Part shown: one piece after another, positions 45,180-56,825 of the stretch | Numbering within the stretch: position 1 is the stretch's first letter | How the letters are laid out: every line of letters begins with the position of its first letter | NCBI RefSeq assembly: GCF_033118175.1 | Contig: NC_083685.1 | Location: forward strand, 130,072,501 to 130,136,500 | Direction: 5' to 3' | Source of the DNA: Dama dama | Taxonomy: Eukaryota > Chordata > Mammalia > Artiodactyla > Cervidae | DNA: 64,000 nucleotides | The notes under the pieces: generated by a model | Told to the model about the DNA's origin: nothing | Databases searched by the model: none | What the model saw: only the letters and a program-made list of their open reading frames with translations | Translations under genes and position numbers: made by a program

Positions 45180-45270
45180 TGACAGGATGAAAGCACCTTC
45201 TGCTGAAGAAGGGACTGTGTGTGTGTGTGTCTGGGTCTGTGTGTGTCTGGGTCTGTGTGCATGTGTGTGT
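45111..45270. repeat. Direct duplication (period 71 bp) with (TG)n
   Basis: ACAGGATGAAAGCACCTTCT followed by GCTGAAGAAGGGACTGTGTG occurs at 45111 and at 45182. The first copy runs into about 17 TG units (45145-45178), the second into TG interrupted by CTGGG repeats (to about 45270). Confidence 0.95.
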
Positions 45271-45395
45271 GTGTTTGGCTGCATCAGGTCTTAGTTGTGG
45301 CATGCAGGATCTTGTTCCCCAACCAGGGAGGGAACCCGGGCCCCCGGCATTGGGAGCACACAGTCTTAGCCACCCAACCGCCAGGGAAGTCCTGG
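45271..45395 (-). repeat. CHR-type SINE (inverted)
   Basis: GGCTGCATCAGGTCTTAGTT, GGGAACCCGGGCCCCCGGCA, then ACCGCCAGGGAAGTCC. It joins directly to the (TG)n. Confidence 0.82.
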
Positions 45396-47265
45396 GACTT
45401 CGTCCTCTGGAAGAAAGGAGGAAATAGGCTGAACAGACACCAGCGTGACTTCTCTGCTTAGTCCTGTGTCATCTTCTGCAGAGATGCTTCCCTGTTAACC
45501 TTACTTTCTAAGCCATTTGAAAACCTTTGCATCAGCAGTCCTCAGCTTTCTGCCGCCCTGCGCTCTCACACCCGTCAGTACCCATGGGACCCTGCCCTTC
45601 GTGGGTGAGGAGGCAGGCAGGCGTGGAGCATCTCACTGGGTTCCCACCGTGCTTCACTTGGACAATCTCGATTACCCTTGGGAGCGTCCTAACCACGGAG
45701 TTAGGAGCACATTATCCTGTTACGCTGGTTGAGTCCATTGATACCAGAGACAGGAACTATCTGGTCTGGCTGCCTTCAGGGAAAATGAATACTTTGGGTG
45801 GGTATCAGGGCATTTCACGTACTCCAAGGAAGAAGAATCAAGTTTTGGGCACAGTAGGTACCAAACCTTAGGTTAAAACTTAGTACCAAGAATGTATGAA
45901 CTCTCTTAGATGTTCCTATTACTCTGTTTCCATGACCCCAAGCCCTGAGTCTCTTAGGTAAAACTTCCATGCTGCCAGAAGATTTAATTGGTACAGTTCA
46001 GTGGCAGTAGGGGTGATAGTGATGGTTTAAGAAGCCCTGACTGGGGTGGGCAGGTGCAGAGGTTCCTGGACTTCAGGCAAGGCCATCAACTCTAATTGAG
46101 TTCAGGGAGCACTTCTCAAAGGAGGAAAGATCCTGGGAGTCCATCCGCTGCCTTACGAGGGGCCCGTTCTCTAAAACCGAAGAGCTAAGTGTGCGGCGTT
46201 CAATTCAAATGAATAATTGAGGGGCACCCACTACACTAAATCAATGTGCTTTGCAGAGAACTTGAGGCTGTTTTTGATGCTCCGCTGGTTAGTGTTTCCA
46301 TGTTTGTTTTGTAGGAAGTCATCCTTGCACAAGTGTGATCCGTCTGCCTGTCCCCCTCCCAGCCCCCTCCTTCCTGTCTTCCTTTCTTTCATCAGCCTTG
46401 AAAAGATTACCAATTCTTTACAGAATCTGATATGACATCCATGAGGCTGTTAGAAGAATTTATTTTTAGTGTATCCTTTCCTGACTGCTTTAAGTTTGTG
46501 TTTTTTAATTTACTCATTTCATATTTTTATAGTATGTCTAATTGTGTAATTTGTTTTTTCCCCCACTGCCTAAAGAACACATATTGATGGGAAAATAGAA
46601 AAAAACACAAAAGTTGTCTGTAATCCAGTCGTTAAATTAAAAAAATAACCCTTTTGTTTTTCTTCTGTACCTGTAAAGAGGATGTTTATTTGATCCCAAC
46701 TTTAGTTATGTATATTGACATTTGGGAGTTAAGACAAGCTGCCTCTAAAAAGTCGCCTCCTTTTTCATCTAGGAGGAGATGGCCAGCCAGCCTGGAATAG
46801 ATGGTGTTTATTGTGGACAGGAGTCACCCAGGGGCTCCCGTCAGACGCCTTTATATAAAACAAGGCAGTGAATTCTGCCCCGGAAGGAGGCTCAGCAGAA
46901 CCGTTTTGGTGTCTCCCCCGAGCTGTCTGCTCAGTGCCTTCCAGTTTGCAGGCATTCTGGGTTCCTGGGGCAAGCAGATGGGAATAGGGCCCCTGGAGGG
47001 TGCCGGTGGGACCCCAGCCACTCTGATTGCTGCTTTCCCATAGCCTCTTTGAAGAGCGGAGATAGTTCCAAGAGAGGTCCACTCCCAGAAGGGCCCCCAG
47101 AGGGTTAGCTTACCCTGGGAGAGGGATACTGGGCCTGTGATGCGGTGGTTTAGGTCATACAGCTCAAAAAAAAAAAAAAATAAGAAAAGAGGTGAGGTTT
47201 GTTTCTGTCACTCCAGAGTAAAACCCGTGACTCATTAAGCACTTTCACCCATTCTGCTCTAGCAA
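45396..47265. other. No gene seen in this part of intron 1 (1.9 kb)
   Basis: Mixed composition with an A-tract at about 47166-47181. The frames at 45517-45871 and 46765-47082 overlap others on both strands and have no supporting splice sites. Confidence 0.5.
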
Positions 47266-47640
47266 GCAGCCGTCCACATTCCACTTCTGTGGATTTGCGT
47301 GTTCTGGAAATGTCTTGTGGGTGGACTCAGGTTTGACCTTCTTACATGCTCCCCGTGGTCTCCTGGGGACCATTCCGTGTTGTAGCCCGTGTTGGTGCTG
47401 CCCTCCTTGTTGTGGCTCAACAGGGAGTCCCTGTGTGTGTCCACCACCTCCGTTTGTCCCTCCCTCTGTGTCTGTGTTGACAGACATTCAGGCTGTTTCC
47501 ATGTCTTGGCAGTTCTGATCCTGCGTGCACACGCATTTATCTGTGCCCCTGTTTCCAGTTCTTTTGGGTGAATACCTACAAGCGGACTAGTGGAGTCACA
47601 CAGGAATTCTGGTTTCACCTCGGGGACCAGCCACAGTGTT
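47266..47640 (-). repeat. Old L1 ORF2 C-terminal fragment (antisense)
   Basis: On the - strand, LVGIHPKELETGAQINACAR near 47580-47520 recalls the C-terminal L1 ORF2 stretch, but with many stops and frameshifts. The + strand shows TTGACAGACATTCAGGCTGT and TTCTTTTGGGTGAATACCTA. Confidence 0.65.
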
Positions 47641-47799
47641 TGTCTCAGCAGCTGGACCTCTCTGAGCCCCGCCAGCTCTATATGAGGACCCCCCTGCCCC
47701 TGCCCCCCGTTAGCCCCGGATTTTCTTAGGAGAAATTTGCTCTCATTCAGAGCATTACTGCCCTGTAGGAAAGCACATGGTTAATATCTAACTGCTTTC

Positions 47800-48750
47800 A
47801 GGATTTCTCTATCACTTTTAGCAGTTGGATTATGCTGTGTCTCGATGTGGATTTCCTTTGGTTTATCCTGTATGGGCTTCATCAAACTTCTTGAAACTCT
47901 TAGGCTTTTCCTCTCTGGCCAAATCGGGGAAATTTTTAGCCATTAATTCCTTAAGTATTTGTCCAGTATTAACACACTTCTCTCTGGTCATTTGAATGTT
48001 AGACTGTTACTGTCTCAGTTCTCTGAGAAACAATACTGTTAATTGTTTTAAAAAACAAAACAAAACACAGCTTTTTCTTTTTTTAAGATTGAATAGCTTC
48101 TCTTGTTATGTCAAGTTTACTGACTGTTTCCCTCTTGTCTCCGTTCTGCTGTTGAGCCCCTTCTGTGAGTTTTCTTTGTTTCTATGTTTTCCTGTTCTGA
48201 AATTACTATTTGGTGCTGCTTTAAAAGTGTTGTTTCTTTGCTGACACTTGGGTTGTTTCCGAGAGTGAAATGAGTGTTTTCTTTCATTGTCTTCTTACCA
48301 CTGTTTGCTGGAGCACCTTTTAAACAGCTGCTGTAGAGTTTTTGTCAGATAATTTCAAAATCTGCATCACCTTGCTATTGGCATCCATGGGTTTTCTTGC
48401 CCTAACGGAGTTGGTGTTTTCCACATGCCTCGTGAGTGGAATGATGCTGGGTGGTGTGAGACCTCGAGTTTTGTTTTCATACAGCATTGGTTTCTTCTGC
48501 GAACATGCTGTCCACCTGATTAGGTTCGGGTCTTAAGTTTCTACCCACATTCTGTGAGCTGCGGGTCTAATTTCAGTTTAGTTTTCAGAAGCCTCTGCAG
48601 TGCAGCTGGGATCTGCCCACATGTGCCCCCCAGCCACCTGTCTGCGTCTGGGCAGTGGTCTGCGTGTCAGCTCAGCTGCTCAGGTCTGTGTGTCCAGACT
48701 GGGGCTCAGTCCAGGGCTAATGAACAACAGCACCGCGCTGCTTCCCTGAG
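47800..48750 (-). repeat. Old L1 5' region (antisense)
   Basis: TTTATCCTGTATGGGCTTCA, GAAATTTTTAGCCATTAATT, TGTTTTCCTGTTCTGAAATT and GTCTAATTTCAGTTTAGTTT resemble the inverted ORF1 and 5' UTR of an old mammalian L1, as at 11.6-12.4 kb. The join with 47266-47640 skips most of ORF2, so these are probably separate or deleted pieces. Confidence 0.5.
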
Positions 48751-49012
48751 CTCTTCTGTCCATTTGCCCTCCCTGCCGCTTTCAGATTCCTGGCGGGCCC
48801 CTCGCTGGTTTCATGTGCTGCAGTTTACCTTTCAGAATCTTCTCATTTCCATTCAGTGCATCCTGTCCAGGTAGGAGAGACAGCATGGAGTAAGCTTCAC
48901 TATCTGATCTGCGACTCAGACATCTGTCTGTCTGTCTGTTTTTAGCATTAAAAATGGCCTAGACTTGACTGTGTGGCTCCAGGTGATTTTTCCTCTACTC
49001 TCCCTTCTCTAG

Positions 49013-49132
49013 TAAACTAACCTAGAAAACATGGCGACTACAGTTCGGGAAGATGGGGTCTGGAGGCAGACGAGAACGCTGCTCCTCAAGAATTACCTGG
49101 TGAAATGCAGGACCAAGAAGAGCAGTGTTCAG
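49013..49132 (+). CDS. ABCA5: ABCA5 coding exon 1 (residues 1-34)
   Basis: The exon starts after a polypyrimidine tract and AG at 49011-49012, carries 18 nt of 5' UTR, and the ATG is at 49031. The start context is strong, with A at -3 and G at +4. It codes for 34 residues rich in Arg and Lys (GVWRQTRTLLLKNYLVKCRT), a cytosolic N-terminus typical of the ABCA5 group just before TM1. It ends on CAG with donor GTAAGC at 49133, phase 0. An in-frame TAG in the 5' UTR just upstream of the ATG (49023-49025) excludes a longer reading from this exon. Confidence 0.93.
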
Positions 49133-50183
49133 GTAAGCTGCACGGCTGTCGTGTGTTACTGCAGTATACTTTGCGTTCATACGTTCCATCTCTTTCCATC
49201 TCTTAAGAGATGCTTTGTTCTGCTGGATGCATTTTTGTTATAATTTTGCTTGTGAAGTGAAAACTTATTGTGTTAGCCTCAGAAAAAAATACTTAAATTA
49301 TCCAATGTTTTCTAAATGTCAAAAATGTTGATAAGTTTCCAAATTTAGTTAATTTTTCATATCAGTGCTTGATTTTTGAACCTCAAGGCATGTATTTCCT
49401 GTTTCATGAGGTGAAAAATAAATTCTGCAAATAACTTTCTGGAACATTGTTCCACATTTCCTCCCCATGGCCTCCCATCTTTCGACTCTGTGTTGAGTTG
49501 GCCAGGATTGCTACAATTATGTCACATATCTGTCCCTGCAAGCATATATCACTTTATTATATATTTATTTGTTTAGCATACATTGGTCTAAGAGATAAAA
49601 GGAAGTAAGAACTCTGGCCGACCAGTCAATAATGATTTTAAAGGATGGAATGGTATTATTCTTTTGAAACCAGCAGACCAATTAAACAGCAAGATGAAAC
49701 AGTAAATAGTTCATCCCCATTAAAGTCAACTATTGAATGTAACAGTATAGTTTTAGAAGTAGAAATTTAGGTATAATTAAACATAAGTTTTAATTCACAC
49801 TCAAAGAGATTTTTATGGTGTCTTTGAGTTACAGATAATTAGTAAGTTACTTTAAAGTTATATATGAATAAATTTATTATTATATTTTATATTAGTAATC
49901 TCAGATGTTTAAATACTAGCTTTTATGTCATTTAAATATATTATGGTGACTTGAATTTTAAAATATTATAGTGAAATTGAATGTAAAGGAAAAATTATTG
50001 CTGTTGAGTTTGGTTCAGCACAGTATTTCTTTTAGGATAGAATTGCTTTTACTTTGTGTGCTTAAGAAAGGAGACCCAAGTTCTTCATGTTTTTTCTTAG
50101 TATTAGTTATATTCATAGAAAGCTTGATGATTTTTGCTGCCTTTGTTATGCTTTGTAATCATTTTGTTTTCCCTTTGTTGCAG

Positions 50184-50388
50184 GAAATTCTTTTTCCACT
50201 GTTTTTTTTGTTTTGGTTAATATTAATTAGCATGATGCATCCAAATAAGAAATATGAAGAAGTGCCTGATGTAGAACTCAGTGCCCTGGACGTGTCCATC
50301 CTTACCAGCGTGGTTCTTGGATTCACGCCCGTGACTAACATCACGAGGAGCGTCATGCAGAAGGCGTCTGTGGATCACCTTCATGACG
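50184..50388 (+). CDS. ABCA5: ABCA5 coding exon 2 (TM1 and start of loop 1)
   Basis: Acceptor TTGCAG at 50178-50183, donor GTACTG at 50389, phase 0 in and phase 1 out. It codes for residues 35-102 plus one base. Residues 37-52 (LFPLFFLFWLILISMM) form TM1. The rest starts the first extracytosolic loop, with a glycosylation sequon NIT at 86-88. The loop differs from the human protein, as I remember it, at many more positions than the membrane segment does. Confidence 0.94.
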
Positions 50389-51143
50389 GTACTGTGAACT
50401 GGCGTGGGTCCTGTCTGTTACAGCAGCCTCTTCTGTGTTGTGCTGTTTGCTTTATTGAGTAAATATCGTTGTTAACATTTAGATATATATCCTTTAACCG
50501 TAACAGAGTTTTATAAAAATGTTAATGTCATTTGATTCTGCTGGCCTTATGTTTCTTGTGAAACTTTCATTTATAGCATACTTTATGTTTTAATATTTTA
50601 TATTTAATTTGTGGGTCATTTATAAAACAAGCATATTTGTATAGGATAAAAGAAGCAATATTGGGTTTAAATGTCAATTTTTATTCAAAGAAGAGTTGTG
50701 TCATAGTTACTAAAATACGTACTTATTTTCTGACAAGGATTGTGGAGTTTTCTTCTTAAGAAGGAATATTTGAAAATAAAATATCCATTTATTTATCAAG
50801 GAGTTATTTCATGGTTTCACTTTGAGATAGGTAAATGAACTACATATACTACATGTAAAGTATATGCTCTAATTTATCATGTTAATAGCTTATGTGTTAC
50901 ACTGACACATAACTTATGTATAGTCAAGTGAGAGCTAAGAAATAGTGTCTGTAAAATTGCACCACTTTAATATCTGTTACTTTTTAGTTTGGTTTTTAGA
51001 AGAGCTGTATTCATTTTCTAAGAAGTTAGAGCATTCAACAAATGCTTATAAAATACTACATCAAGTATAATGGCAAATTTGGTCTGTTGTATTATAATAA
51101 ACTATTCATGTATTTGAGCTAATTTTGTTGTAATATTTTATAG

Positions 51144-51305
51144 TTGTAACTATTGAAGAATATGCAGATGAAAAAGAATTGGTAGCATCCAGTCTTTCCA
51201 AGTCCAGCACCTTTGTAGGCGTTGTGTTCAAAGACTTCATGTCCTATGAGCTCCGGTTTTTTCCTGATACAATTCCAGTATCTTCTGTTTATATGGATTC
51301 AAGAG
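51144..51305 (+). CDS. ABCA5: ABCA5 coding exon 3 (loop 1), GC donor
   Basis: The acceptor is TTATAG ending at 51143. The exon enters in phase 1 and leaves in phase 1 (residues 103-156 plus one base). It encodes loop residues including VGVVFKDFMSYELRFFPDTI, a stretch typical of ABCA5/6/8/9/10. The exon ends AGAG followed by GCAAGT at 51306, so this intron uses a GC rather than GT donor. Joining here to the next exon gives Ala157-Gly-Cys in the correct frame, which supports the GC site. Confidence 0.92.
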
Positions 51306-51501
51306 GCAAGTAGCCCTAGTCAATGAAAATCAATTAAATGCATGTTTTTATTGCTCTTAGTTCAAATGCAAAATCTGATGGTGTCCTACATTGACATTTT
51401 CGACTATAATTATTCAGATCAGAAGACTGCCAACTCTAGCCTCAGAACATGTGTGTCTGCCCACGGCTCATGTATAATGTGAAGTGTAATTTACACTGTG
51501 C

Positions 51502-51692
51502 TTCCCCACTGGCTCGGGGGTTGAGAGTCCACCTGCAGTTCAATCCCCGGATTGGGAAGAGCCTCGGAGAAGGGCATGGCAGCCTGCTCCGGCATTCTTG
51601 TCTGAATTTTACCACGGACAGAGGAGCCTGGCAGGCTACAGTCTATGAGGTTGCAAAGAGCCTGATACTACTGAAGTGACTCAGCAGTCATG
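51502..51692 (+). repeat. Bov-tA SINE in the GC-AG intron
   Basis: Diverged head CTTCCCCACTGGCTCGGGGG; ends CTACTGAAGTGACTCAGCAG. An older copy than most here. Confidence 0.88.
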
Positions 51693-52089
51693 CACGCGTA
51701 ATTTATATTAAACAATTTTATCTTGAGTTATATGACTTTCTAAGTCTATGTTCTTTTCTCCACATAATTGTTTTTGTACATGATATGGTACATATTTTAA
51801 AATCTCAAGTTCTTCCACCAATAAACTTTATTAATTCTATGTTTGAAACATGGAAAACAGCCTTCAATGCCTAAGCCTCTGAACAAATAATTATCAACCA
51901 AAAACATTTATTGAAACAATGTTACAGTCACTATATTAAGTATTATATTTGTGACTTGATTCCAAAAAGCCTTCAGATAATTTTTCTTTTTTTCTGTGGA
52001 CCTGCCTTTGCATCTGGAAAGCTTTTAAAGCTGATAATTCATTGTAGAATGACTTACCTTAAGCCAGAAAAGTGACTTATTTTAAAAAA

Positions 52090-52298
52090 CCTCATTGGAA
52101 GAGACCCTGATGCCGGGAAAGATTGAAGGCAAAAGGCGAAGGGGGCAGCAGAGCATGAGATGGTTGGATGGCATCACTGACTCAATCAATGGACACGAGT
52201 TTGAGCAAGCTCCAGGAGATAGTAGAGGGCAAAGGAGCCTGGCGTGCTGCAGTCCATGGGGCCGCAAAGAGTCAGACACAACTTAGCAACTAAACAGC
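52090..52298 (+). repeat. BovB 3' end in the GC-AG intron
   Basis: Starts CCTCATTGGAAGAGACCCTG; ends GACACAACTTAGCAACTAAA. In the gene's sense orientation. Confidence 0.9.
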
Positions 52299-52556
52299 AA
52301 CCATTAATTTCTCTACTTCCATTTGTGTGCATTTACTACTCAGTATCCTAGCACATGTAACTCTTTGATTTCAAAAATTTCAAATGAACAGTGAGGGATG
52401 TGATAGACTTTGCCTTTGGAGGGCAATTGCTTCTTTTCTTTGCTTCTGTTAGAGATGGATCAGTTGTATCACTCTGGTAACCCTCTGGGTGCTGTCTCTA
52501 AGGAAAGCACTCATGTATTGTGCTGAACCTTACCTCTCACGTTGTTTCCTCCGTAG

Positions 52557-52645
52557 CTGGCTGTTCCCCATCATGTGATGCTGTCCAGTTCTGGACCTCA
52601 GGGTTCACGGTTCTGCAGGCCTCGATAGACGCAGCCATCATACAG
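52557..52645 (+). CDS. ABCA5: ABCA5 coding exon 4 (loop 1, Cys pair)
   Basis: Acceptor CCGTAG ending at 52556, donor GTAACG at 52646, phase 1 in and phase 0 out (residues 157-186). It contains Cys159 and Cys163, spaced like the conserved loop cysteines of the subfamily, and the motif SGFTVLQASIDAAII, a strong family signature that precedes TM2. Confidence 0.94.
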
Positions 52646-53059
52646 GTAACGGTGCTGAAGGAGGGCAAGGGTTCATACCGTGCCCCGAGTCTTTACCATC
52701 AGAGTTCATTTCACTGCTGTCCCATGTACCAAATTATATCACTCAGGTCAGCTCCTTTACAAAACAAGAGACGGAAGAAGTCATATTTTCTGATTTAATT
52801 CTTTTGAAAGCCGCTTTTGTTTCATGGTCTCAGGCACGCTGTTCAGTGCTCTGTGCCCCTGTGTGATCCTGTCTGTGCTGTCTGCAGGCAGTATTTATGG
52901 AAGGTCTGTGTTTGCCGACTTTTCCCCTTGAATAAGAATAACTTAGTTTAAAGACGTTACCTTTATTATCTTAATCATAGTGATAGATTTTATTTTTTAA
53001 CAGATATTTATCACTTGTCTGCAAAACACTGTTTCTCCATTGTGTACTGGTATCAGCCT

Positions 53060-53222
53060 GTTTAGTCTTAACACTTGGTGCTGTTGTTGTCTGCATTTTA
53101 TTTATGCACTTAAAACACAGGAAGATGAAGTGACTTTCCAGACCTCAGTTGATTAGCAGCAAAGCTAATTCAGACTGTGGTTTTTGGGCTCTCATTTCTG
53201 TGTTTTAGTAATATACTGCCAC
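53060..53222 (+). repeat. MIR-like fragment
   Basis: CAGGAAGATGAAGTGACTTT and GCAAAGCTAATTCAGACTGT follow the MIR order. Diverged. Confidence 0.5.
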
Positions 53223-54141
53223 TAACATTGTGTATAAATGTTGTATTTGCATTCTAAAGACCTGACCCAGTGTTTCTGCTTTCAGTAGAAACGAACAGCA
53301 GACCTTGGGTGGGAGCCCTGTCACTGTCAGTTGTCAGAGTGCTGTGCACACAGTGACTGCAGAAGTGATGCTCACTTGACAGGGTCGTTGTTAGAACCAC
53401 AGGAGGTGATACGCAGAAGCGTCCTACAAGCTCTCACAGCGTGGTGTAAACGTATCGTAGATACAGTATTTAGTCACACACAAGCTCAGGCTAATGCCGG
53501 TGAAACAAATACAGGGCATATTGCATTGGTGGTGCTGAAGTACCTATTTGTGTTTTGGCCAAAGACCTTAGCTGTCCACAGCCCAGACCTCACCACACGA
53601 CCAGGCGGAGCAGAGCTCCTGGTAGCCGTTCATGTGAACATTAGGTGGAGTGTGTCATGTGCATACATGGTTCTATGATCCTGTCTCTAAACACGTTGCA
53701 TATGTATATTTTTTTTAAACAGTAGAAGAACCTACTACCTAAAAGAACATTTTTAAAAAAGAGAGTTATTCTTTCATGGCACTTGTCATCATCCTTTAAC
53801 TCCTCAATTTTATAAACAGATATTTTTATTAAGATGCATATAGCTGTCACTAAAGATAGTTATTGTACAGTTTTATTTTCTTTGACAAATTATTTAATAA
53901 AAATGTGTGTACTTCCCAGTTTCAAACTTGAAACTTTCTGACATGCTTCCAGAAGGAGTGAAAGCGGTGTTCTGTGCAGTACCATGATACTGGGGTTGGC
54001 CACTTTATTTCTGGTGTGTAGTGTTTTGAGGGTTCTGTTTGCAGTGGGCTGTGGACTATCTTTGGGGATGTGATTGTCTCAATATTTCAGGGACTGCTCT
54101 CAGAGCTAAGTTAACTGAATGTGTTTACATTTTGATTGTAG

Positions 54142-54371
54142 ATGAAGACCAATGTTTCTTTTTGGAAAGAGCTGGAGTCAACTAAAGCTGTTCTTATGGG
54201 AGAAACGGCTATTATAGAAATAGATACCTTTCCCCGAGGAGTAATTTTAATATACCTAGTTATAGCGTTTTCACCTTTTGGATACTTTTTGGCAATTCAT
54301 ATCGTAGCAGAAAAAGAGAAGAAGTTAAAAGAGTTTTTAAAGATAATGGGACTTCACGACACAGCCTTTTG
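54142..54371 (+). CDS. ABCA5: ABCA5 coding exon 5 (TM2 and cytosolic helix)
   Basis: Acceptor TTGTAG ending at 54141, donor GTATGT at 54372, phase 0 in and phase 2 out (residues 187-262 plus two bases). It has a sequon NVS at 190-192, TM2 at about 219-241, and then a charged cytosolic stretch ending KEFLKIMGLHDTAFW. The family's KxxxxxMGL-type coupling motif at about 249-258 is intact. Confidence 0.95.
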
Positions 54372-55159
54372 GTATGTTACTAAAACTTTGTTATTTAGTG
54401 TGGCTAATAATTGTGTAAGTTCTGCAGATCTTCAGTACTGCAGTCTTGTTGCTCACCAGACTCGACGAGGTCCTGAACCTCTCTTTTTGCAGTTCCCACC
54501 TTTGTCATGGAGTTTGAGACTCGTCACAAAGCTCCAGCAGTTGATTGGCTTGTTCGAGCGTAAGGGAGGTGGGATTTGGGAAGCCCGTGTCAATATTATT
54601 TATTTAAGTTTTATTTTGTATTTTGTTTGATGAGGCCTGCTCCATGTATTTCAGTATATTTCTGTGTATAGAAAAACAGGAGATTGTAGAAAGTTAGAAA
54701 TTAATCTCCTGTTACAGTCCTCCTCAAATACCGTAGCATGTTCATGTTGTTATGTTCATATACACAAACTGAAGTTTGTGTATATGGGCTTTTTCCCCCC
54801 TGGGAAAAGTTACTTTTGTGGATTTTTTAGGATGAAAATATGCAAATGATTGTTTCCAGAGAAACAAATGAAAGCATTTCAGCAATGAGCACGTTAACAT
54901 TTTTGTACAATGATAATTCTATAGAGGCATGCGGTTTTATAAACAATTCCAAGTATGTTTTCTCTACTTGCCCCCCTATGCAGTAAGAACATTTATTTTG
55001 ACCTCACTTTGGGGGAGATGTTAGTACTGTCAAATGTGAGTTGTTATTATCAACCATTTTATTCCATTTAGCTCAGTGCAGCAACTAAACCACTTTACAT
55101 AATGGGGTTATTCCGTGTGACTTCATCTTTGCTCATTTCTTACTCCGAGGGTTTTACTA

Positions 55160-55300
55160 GTGGTTGGCCTCTGAGCCACACTGGAATATTAAATGTTTTG
55201 TGAGGAGACAGTAGCTGGAAGAATTTAGGCAGATCAGTTTCTCAGTGCCTCATTTCTGCCTCTGTAAAATGGTGGATTTACTTTTGGTAGTTTAGGTATC
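55160..55300 (-). repeat. MIR-like fragment (antisense)
   Basis: CTCAGTGCCTCATTTCTGCC followed by TCTGTAAAATGGTGGA matches the inverted MIR core. Confidence 0.5.
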
Positions 55301-55951
55301 TTTTAGTCCTCTTTTGGTGGTTCTTATGATGCCGTACATTAAGTTACCTGCTAACTGGAAAAATAAAAGCAAAATAATAAACTGTGGGGCAATTCCCCTG
55401 AGCTCCGATTTGAGGAGAAACGTTGAGTCCTGTGATGAATCTATTGTTGATCTTGGTCTCATGTTGAGTTCCATAGTAATAACATTGTTGCCTCGCAGGG
55501 TGGCCTTTACAACCATCTAAAGTACCAAAAGCCATCACAGTTTAACTGTCGTGTGTACCATAGAGAAAATCACCAGTCATTAAACTCTTATGTATTTTAA
55601 GAAAATCAGAGTTGTGCATTTGTTGAACTTCTGAAAGTACTAGATTTAAATGAATCGTGATTTGCTATAAATCTGTAAGTTTTTTTTGACTCCTGGAAAG
55701 ATAATCACCATTTTATCTCTATATGAGATGATAACTGGATAATTTTATCTACAGCTTAACCAGTACTATACTTTTCATTATGTACAAGAGCTTTAATTTT
55801 CAGTACATGAGCATACATAGAAATGAAGTGATTGGCTTAATTTTAAGAATGAAACAGCTAAAATAAAGCTGAAGTTTTGTTTAAAATGATTTTTTTTTAA
55901 TTGTTAAGGCCTGTGTATTTAGCCATAACTGTGTCTGTGTTCCCCTTTTAG

Positions 55952-56093
55952 GCTTTCCTGGGTTCTTCTCTACGCAAGTTTCATTTTTCTCATGTCCCTT
56001 CTCATGGCAGTCATCGCAACAGCATCTTCCTTATTCGCCCAGAGTAGCTGCTTTGTGATATTTCTCCTTTTTTTCCTCTATGGCTTATCATCT
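55952..56093 (+). CDS. ABCA5: ABCA5 coding exon 6 (TM3 and TM4)
   Basis: Acceptor TTTTAG ending at 55951, donor GTAAGT at 56094, phase 2 in and phase 0 out (residues 263-310). It encodes two hydrophobic segments, about 264-287 and 296-310, the second continuing into the next exon. The tract has no charged residue, as expected for a membrane hairpin. Confidence 0.94.
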
Positions 56094-56564
56094 GTAAGTA
56101 CTTTTACTTGAAATGGGAATAAAGAACTATTAAAATATTTGATTAGTACAGTAAAGTCTTATTTTTTGGTTTACTTGCAGTCGACTTCCCATGCAAGACG
56201 GGATTGTTCCTTGGTTAATTCTGATGCATGAGTTGTATCATTGTACCTCCTCATTTTTAGGAAAGTTACAAAATATTCTCAAGTTTAAATTTAGCTAGTT
56301 TTCACATGATGTATTCCACACATTTCCTCTGAGTCTGTCTTTTATGATCTTCATATAACTGTGCTTATACACCATTAAGATGGTCTTGTACTAGACTCCG
56401 TTTTTTTTTGTTTTCGTGAAATCCTAAACATTTCCAGGTAATATTTTTTACAGGATGATGCTGCGTAAAAATGTGTCTTTGTAAATTTAATTCTTTGACA
56501 GTGTTGATACAGGTTGGGTATTTGGTTGAATGCTGGTTGTTCACGACCAGCTTTTGTTTGTTTT

Positions 56565-56700
56565 CTTTAAATTTGTATTTGGCTGTGCTGGATCTTATTG
56601 CAGCCTGTGGGGTCTAGTTCCCTGAGCAGGGATCACACCTGGGCCCCCTGCGTTGGAAACATGGAGTCTTAGTCACTGGACCACCAGGTGAAGCCCCCAA
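56565..56700 (-). repeat. CHR-type SINE
   Basis: Inverted: GGCTGTGCTGGATCTTATTG, TAGTTCCCTGAGCAGGGATC, then CTGGACCACCAGGTGAAGCC. Confidence 0.85.
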
Positions 56701-56825
56701 CCTATTTCCTGTGGTCCTAGTTCCCATTCTGATTGGCTCACATGCCCATGCTGTATCAGTTGTGAAATATTTTGACTATCATCTCTGCTCTTTAACATGA
56801 TAATTTATAAATAACTTGTATGTTA

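Larger units (their letters stand above)
38089..49012 (+). other. ABCA5: ABCA5 intron 1 (inferred, about 10.9 kb)
   Basis: The inferred first intron runs from GTGAGG at 38089 to a pyrimidine-rich tract and AG at 49011-49012. It contains a MIR, one BovB fragment, several SINEs, a 46-bp tandem repeat, a (CA)n tract, a duplicated unit with (TG)n, and old antisense L1 pieces at 47.27-48.75 kb. No other coding exon with convincing homology is visible in it. Confidence 0.5.
51306..52556 (+). other. ABCA5: GC-AG intron of ABCA5
   Basis: The intron starts with GCAAGT after AGAG and ends with CCGTAG. AG/GCAAGT is the recognised consensus for the minor GC-AG class spliced by the major spliceosome. It contains a Bov-tA at about 51502-51690 and a BovB tail at about 52090-52298. 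No GT donor in frame lies close to the exon end. Confidence 0.85.

Noticed and set aside
53331..53678. 115-aa frame in an ABCA5 intron
   Set aside because: No homology to ABCA5 or other proteins that I recognise; the neighbouring exons already join in frame without it.
54361..54630. Extension of coding exon 5 into the intron (frame open to 54630)
   Set aside because: The family continues with LSWVLLY, found at 55952. The read-through is intron sequence after a good GTATGT donor.
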